Below, one piece after another: positions 60,588-64,000 of a stretch of DNA of 64,000 bases. A model generated the notes under the pieces. It was given only the letters and a program-made list of their open reading frames with translations, searched no databases and had not been told where the DNA came from. The stretch is taken from assembly GCF_000733725.1 (NCBI RefSeq), contig NZ_JMQM01000003.1, forward strand, positions 186,001 to 250,000, read 5' to 3'. Made by a program: the position numbers and the translations under genes. The stretch is from Nitratireductor basaltis. GTDB taxonomy: Bacteria > Pseudomonadota > Alphaproteobacteria > Rhizobiales > Rhizobiaceae. Each line of letters starts with the position of its first letter. The first letter of the stretch is position 1.

Positions 60588-61519
60588 ACGGAAAATTCCG
60601 CATTCTTCTGCCCGTGATCTCGCTGGGCGTGCTTCTGGCTGCGGTGTTTTACCTGCAGCCGCGCGCCATGAGTTATTTCGGGCTCAATCTCCTGTTCAAT
60701 CTGGCGGTGCCGATCGCACTGGCAACGATTGCGCAGATGATGATCATCATGGTCAACGACATCGATCTGTCGGTCGGCACATTCGTCAGCTTCGTGGCCT
60801 GTGTCACCGCCACATTCCTGAATGACTCACCGTTGATTGGTGTCCTCATCCTCGGTGCCTCGATCCTTACCTATGCAGCACTTGGTGCGCTGATCCATCT
60901 GCGCCAGTTGCCGGCCATTGTTGTCACGCTCGGCATGTCCTTCGTCTGGGGCGGACTTGCGGTGCTCATCCTGCCCTCGCCGGGCGGAGCCGCACCGGGC
61001 TGGATACGCACGCTCATGACGGTCAAACCGCCTCTCGTTCCCATGGCCATCGTTGCAAGTGTGTTGATTGCAGCACTTACGCATCTGCTCATCATGCGCT
61101 CGGCGACCGGCACGCTGCTGCGCGGCGTGGGTGGTAACACCAAGGCCGTCGCACGCTCGGGCTGGGAAATCGCCAAGCTGAAGGCGGGGGCATACGGGCT
61201 TGCCGGCTTCTTCGGCGTACTTTCGGGCGTTTGCCTCGTGGGACTGACAACCTCGGCAGACGCCAATATCGCGCTGCGCTATACGCTCTTGTCCATTGCA
61301 GGCGTCATTCTGGGCGGTGGTGAATTCACGGGTGGCCGCGTTTCGCCTGTGGGCGCGGTGCTTGGGGCACTGACCCTTGCCCTTGCAGGAAGCTTCCTTT
61401 CCTTCATGCGGCTGTCGCCGGACTGGCAGATCGGCGCGCAAGGCGCGATCCTGATCCTCGTTCTGGCGGTTCGGCTCATCTTTTCGCGCAAGGCAAGCGG
61501 ACAGGGAGGCGCGGCATGA
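60584..61519 (+). CDS. CUT2 sugar ABC importer permease 1 (RbsC type)
   Basis: 311 residues with eight to ten hydrophobic segments. IALATIAQMMIIMVNDIDLSVGTFVSFVACVTA carries the RbsC signature (DLSVG), and LLSIAGVILGGGEFTGGRVSPVGAVLGAL the conserved glycine-rich loop. It overlaps the ATPase and the second permease genes by four bases each. The two permeases should form a heterodimer. Confidence 0.92.
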   Translation: MNGKFRILLPVISLGVLLAAVFYLQPRAMSYFGLNLLFNLAVPIALATIAQMMIIMVNDIDLSVGTFVSFVACVTATFLNDSPLIGVLILGASILTYAALGALIHLRQLPAIVVTLGMSFVWGGLAVLILPSPGGAAPGWIRTLMTVKPPLVPMAIVASVLIAALTHLLIMRSATGTLLRGVGGNTKAVARSGWEIAKLKAGAYGLAGFFGVLSGVCLVGLTTSADANIALRYTLLSIAGVILGGGEFTGGRVSPVGAVLGALTLALAGSFLSFMRLSPDWQIGAQGAILILVLAVRLIFSRKASGQGGAA

Positions 61520-62475
61520 ACACGCTTTCGCAAAGCCTCTCCACCACATGGCGCAGGCCCTGGTTCTGGGCCTATGTGGCAAGCATGGCTGCCTTTGCCG
61601 CAACCCTGCTGCTCACCGAAGGGCGGGGCGGGGGCGAGCTGCTTTCCGCGGCCTTCACCTTTGCGGCCTTCTCCGCGATTGTCGGTATCGGGCAGATGTT
61701 CATCATCACGCTCGGACCCGGCAATGTAGACCTGTCGATTCCCGCGACCATGACCCTTGCGGGAACGCTCTCTCTGAAATTCATGGGCGGGGACGCAAGC
61801 CTCATCCTGCCGGGGCTGGCGGTGGCGCTTGGCGTCGGTTTCGGTGCGGGCGTCTTCAACTATCTGCTGATCCGCCTATTGCGGATTCCGCCGATCATCG
61901 CGACGCTTTCGGCCTCCTTCATCTACCAGTCCATCGCGATCTGGTCGAACCGCGGTTTGCGCATCAAGCCGCCGCAGGCGCTTAGCGATTTCGCGACCGG
62001 GGCGACGCTCGGCATTCCCAATGTCGCGCTGGTGGGGATCGCGATTGCGGTTCTCGCCTGGTTCATTCTTGAACGCTCGCTCTATGGCCGCTGGATTTCG
62101 GCCATCGGCCAGAACATGCGAGCCGCGCGCCTGAGCGGAATACCGGTGCAGCTCATGTTCGCTTCCACTTTCATCGGCGCAGCCGTGTTGGCGGGGCTGA
62201 CGGGCTATCTGCTCGCCAGCTTCTCCGGTGGGGCAGCACTGAACATGGGTGCGGAATATCTTCTGATCTCGATTGCGGTCGTCGTTATTGGCGGCTCCTC
62301 CATCGCGGGCGGCAATTCCAATGTGCCGGGCATCTGGGGCGGCGCGCTCCTGATGTTCCTGATCGTCTCCATGCTCAACTCCTACGGTCTGGGTGCGGGC
62401 GTCAGGCTCATCATGACAGGCGTCATCATCATCACCATCGTGGCCGCGGCGGCCGGAAAGGAGGGCTCGCGATGA
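61516..62475 (+). CDS. CUT2 sugar ABC importer permease 2 (RbsC type)
   Basis: 319 residues with eight to ten hydrophobic segments. The RbsC signature is shifted to IITLGPGNVDLSIPATMTLAGTLSLKFMGG (DLSIP instead of DLSVG), and the glycine-rich loop is VVVIGGSSIAGGNSNVPGIWGGALLM. It is clearly a paralogue of the gene before it. Overlaps the SMP-30 gene by four bases. Confidence 0.92.
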   Translation: MNTLSQSLSTTWRRPWFWAYVASMAAFAATLLLTEGRGGGELLSAAFTFAAFSAIVGIGQMFIITLGPGNVDLSIPATMTLAGTLSLKFMGGDASLILPGLAVALGVGFGAGVFNYLLIRLLRIPPIIATLSASFIYQSIAIWSNRGLRIKPPQALSDFATGATLGIPNVALVGIAIAVLAWFILERSLYGRWISAIGQNMRAARLSGIPVQLMFASTFIGAAVLAGLTGYLLASFSGGAALNMGAEYLLISIAVVVIGGSSIAGGNSNVPGIWGGALLMFLIVSMLNSYGLGAGVRLIMTGVIIITIVAAAAGKEGSR

Positions 62476-63386
62476 GCCAGGCAAATCCGTATCAGATCAT
62501 CGATCCGCGCTTTCGCCCGCTGATCCAGCCCAATGCGCATCTGCATCAGGTGGCTACCGGATTTGAGTGGACGGAAGGGCCGGTCTGGTTTGCCGACATG
62601 CAGGTGCTTCTGTTCTCCGACATTCCTGCCGAACGCATGATGCGGCTGACGCCAGACCGTCAGGTTTCAACCTTCCGCCAGCCGTCCAACTATTCCAACG
62701 GCAATACGCGCGACCGGCAGGGCCGGCTGGTTACCTGCGAGCATGGCAGCCGCTCGGTGATCCGCACCGAGATCGACGGCAGCCGCACGGTGCTGGCGGA
62801 CAGTTTCGAGGGCAAGCGGCTGAATTCCCCCAATGATGTCGTCGTGCAATCGAATGGTGCGATCTGGTTCACCGATCCGACATACGGCATCCTGTCGGAT
62901 TACGAAGGCTATGAGGCGAAGCCGGAGCAGGCGACCCACAATGTCTATCGCATCGATCCGCAAAGCGGGCATATGACCGCCGTCATCACGGATTTCGTCC
63001 AGCCAAACGGCCTAGCCTTCTCGGTGGATGAAAGCGTGCTCTATGTGGCCGAATCCGGTGCCAGCCACGATGACACAGTGCCAGCTGTCATCCGCGCCTT
63101 CAATGTCGGTGCGGACGGGACGGTCTCGGGCGGGCGCGTTTTTGCCGAAATCGACTGCGGCATTCCCGATGGAATGCGTGTCGACCATCTTGGCAATGTG
63201 TGGACCTCTGCGGGTGACGGCGTCCACTGTTTTGCGCCCGACGGGACACTTCTCGGCAAGATCCTCGTGCCGGAGGTTGTTGCCAATCTTTGCTTTGGCG
63301 GACCGAGGGGCAACCGCATGTTCATCACGGCCACGACCTCGGTCTATTCGGTCGGGCTCAATGTGCGCTCGGCGGTCCCGACCTAA
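62472..63386 (+). CDS. SMP-30/gluconolactonase-family lactonase
   Basis: 304 residues, six-bladed beta-propeller. The calcium/zinc ligands are expected at E35 (FEWTEGPVW), Asn in NSPNDVVV, Asn in QPNGLAFS and Asp in GMRVDHLGN. Such enzymes hydrolyse aldonolactones (from a dehydrogenase acting on a free sugar) to aldonic acids. No signal peptide, so cytosolic. The operon lacks the dehydrogenase, which must be elsewhere. Four-base overlap with the convergent siderophore-interacting gene. Confidence 0.93.
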   Translation: MSQANPYQIIDPRFRPLIQPNAHLHQVATGFEWTEGPVWFADMQVLLFSDIPAERMMRLTPDRQVSTFRQPSNYSNGNTRDRQGRLVTCEHGSRSVIRTEIDGSRTVLADSFEGKRLNSPNDVVVQSNGAIWFTDPTYGILSDYEGYEAKPEQATHNVYRIDPQSGHMTAVITDFVQPNGLAFSVDESVLYVAESGASHDDTVPAVIRAFNVGADGTVSGGRVFAEIDCGIPDGMRVDHLGNVWTSAGDGVHCFAPDGTLLGKILVPEVVANLCFGGPRGNRMFITATTSVYSVGLNVRSAVPT

Positions 63387-64000
63387 CCGCCTTCCTTGCC
63401 GCGCCGCCAATAGGCGGTGATCTGGTGGCGTTCGCGGGGAAGCTTCAGCGTGGTTTTGGCGAATTCGCGCAGGGCGGAAGCTGCCTTGTGCTCGCAGCCG
63501 ACCCAGAGAAACGAGCCGTCGCGCAGGCCGGTGAGAATGCACTCACCGCGAACCGAATTCTCAAGCAGATCGGTCGTGCCTGCCTGCCGGTCATTGCGAG
63601 ACAGCCAATGGATGCGGAAATTGCCGCGCGAGACGAGCTGCTGGCGCTCGCGGTCATTGGCGATCTCGAGGTAGACGGTGCCGGAAGCGTTTTCCGGCAT
63701 CTCCTCAAGCATACGGGAAATTGCGGGAATGGCGGTCTCGTCACCGGCCAGGATGAAGCGATCACCAGCCGGAAGACCGCCGCCGCCCGGGCCCATCATG
63801 CCGACAATGTCGCCGGGCCGCGCGGAGGCCGCAAAGCCCGCGCCGGGCATCTCATCGCCTTCATGCAGGACGAAATCCACGTCGATCAGACCGGCTTCCA
63901 CATCGATGCGGCGGATCGTGTAGACGCGCAGAAGCGGGCGCTCGCCTTCGGGCCATGCCTGACGCCCGTCACTTCCCATGACGGGCCATACGGGTGTGAC
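63383..64000 (-). CDS. Siderophore-interacting protein (FAD-type ferric reductase), 5' partial
   Basis: 206 residues are visible; the frame is open to the right edge (…VTPVWPVMGSDG), so the N-terminal part is outside. LRVYTIRRIDVEAGLIDVDFVLHEG is the FAD-binding barrel (RxYT motif), ILAGDETAIPAISRMLEEMP the NAD(P)H-binding start, and FLWVGCEHKAASALREFAKTTLKLPRERHQITAYWRRG the C-terminus of the ViuB/SIP family. These reduce Fe(III)-siderophores in the cytosol to free iron. A Met at 63979 is an internal residue, not the start. Confidence 0.92.
   Translation of the reverse strand, partial: VTPVWPVMGSDGRQAWPEGERPLLRVYTIRRIDVEAGLIDVDFVLHEGDEMPGAGFAASARPGDIVGMMGPGGGGLPAGDRFILAGDETAIPAISRMLEEMPENASGTVYLEIANDRERQQLVSRGNFRIHWLSRNDRQAGTTDLLENSVRGECILTGLRDGSFLWVGCEHKAASALREFAKTTLKLPRERHQITAYWRRGKEGG

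Overview
The window is GC-rich, tightly packed bacterial DNA whose gene families point to an alphaproteobacterium of the Hyphomicrobiales (rhizobia and relatives). It has an RHE_PE00001-family protein, a YehZYXW osmolyte importer, many FCD-type GntR regulators, tripartite tricarboxylate transporters (TTT), and three copies of a RIME-like palindromic intergenic repeat of the sort described in rhizobia. I see no rRNA, tRNA, CRISPR array, transposase, integrase or replication origin. It reads as a catabolic and transport region, on either a chromosome or a secondary replicon.

Layout, left to right. 1-3.2 kb: an RHE_PE00001 protein cut by the window edge, an EamA exporter and FMN reductase pair, and a divergent MarR with a dyad operator. 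3.2-7.0 kb: a complete yehZYXW-type ABC importer. 7.1-9.5 kb: arsH-arsR-MFS with two matching dyads. 9.8-18.1 kb: an apparent sugar-acid operon (DXR-like oxidoreductase, TTT transporter, rhamnonate-dehydratase-like enolase, ketodeoxy-acid dehydratase of the DHDPS family, GntR, PdxA-like dehydrogenase) ending in a clear terminator. 18.2-25.9 kb: a CUT1 sugar ABC system with its own GntR, an alpha/beta hydrolase, a TIM-barrel epimerase and a Gfo/Idh dehydrogenase. 26.0-34.6 kb: a GntR, Gfo/Idh and isopropylmalate-dehydrogenase-like operon facing a second TTT system, followed by a monooxygenase-fold protein, an aldo/keto reductase and a metallo-beta-lactamase-fold hydrolase. 34.6-41.1 kb: a Liv-type ABC importer with a Tat-exported binding protein, and a luciferase-like monooxygenase. 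41.2-54.7 kb: a GntR and a long peptide/polyamine-type locus (class II aldolase, Dpp-like ABC importer, deacylase, hydroxyacid dehydrogenase, acetylpolyamine amidohydrolase, class III aminotransferase, FAD amine oxidase, RidA). 54.7-55.9 kb: a Xre-RES toxin-antitoxin pair. 55.9-63.4 kb: a soluble two-component system divergent from a CUT2 sugar ABC operon with an SMP-30 lactonase. 63.4-64.0 kb: part of a siderophore-interacting protein.

The unifying theme is import and oxidation of scarce organic compounds. Seven solute importers sit side by side, and most have their own regulator, dehydrogenases and a dyad operator. Several loci have enzyme combinations that match no pathway I can name. The best candidates for undescribed biology are the DXR-like/enolase/PdxA sugar-acid locus (9.8-18.1 kb) and the acetylpolyamine-type locus (42.2-54.7 kb). 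RNA-level structure also recurs: three binding-protein genes are followed by strong stem-loops, RIME-like repeats bracket the Dpp permease/ATPase genes, and an intrinsic terminator directly abuts the ribosome-binding site of the FAD oxidase gene.
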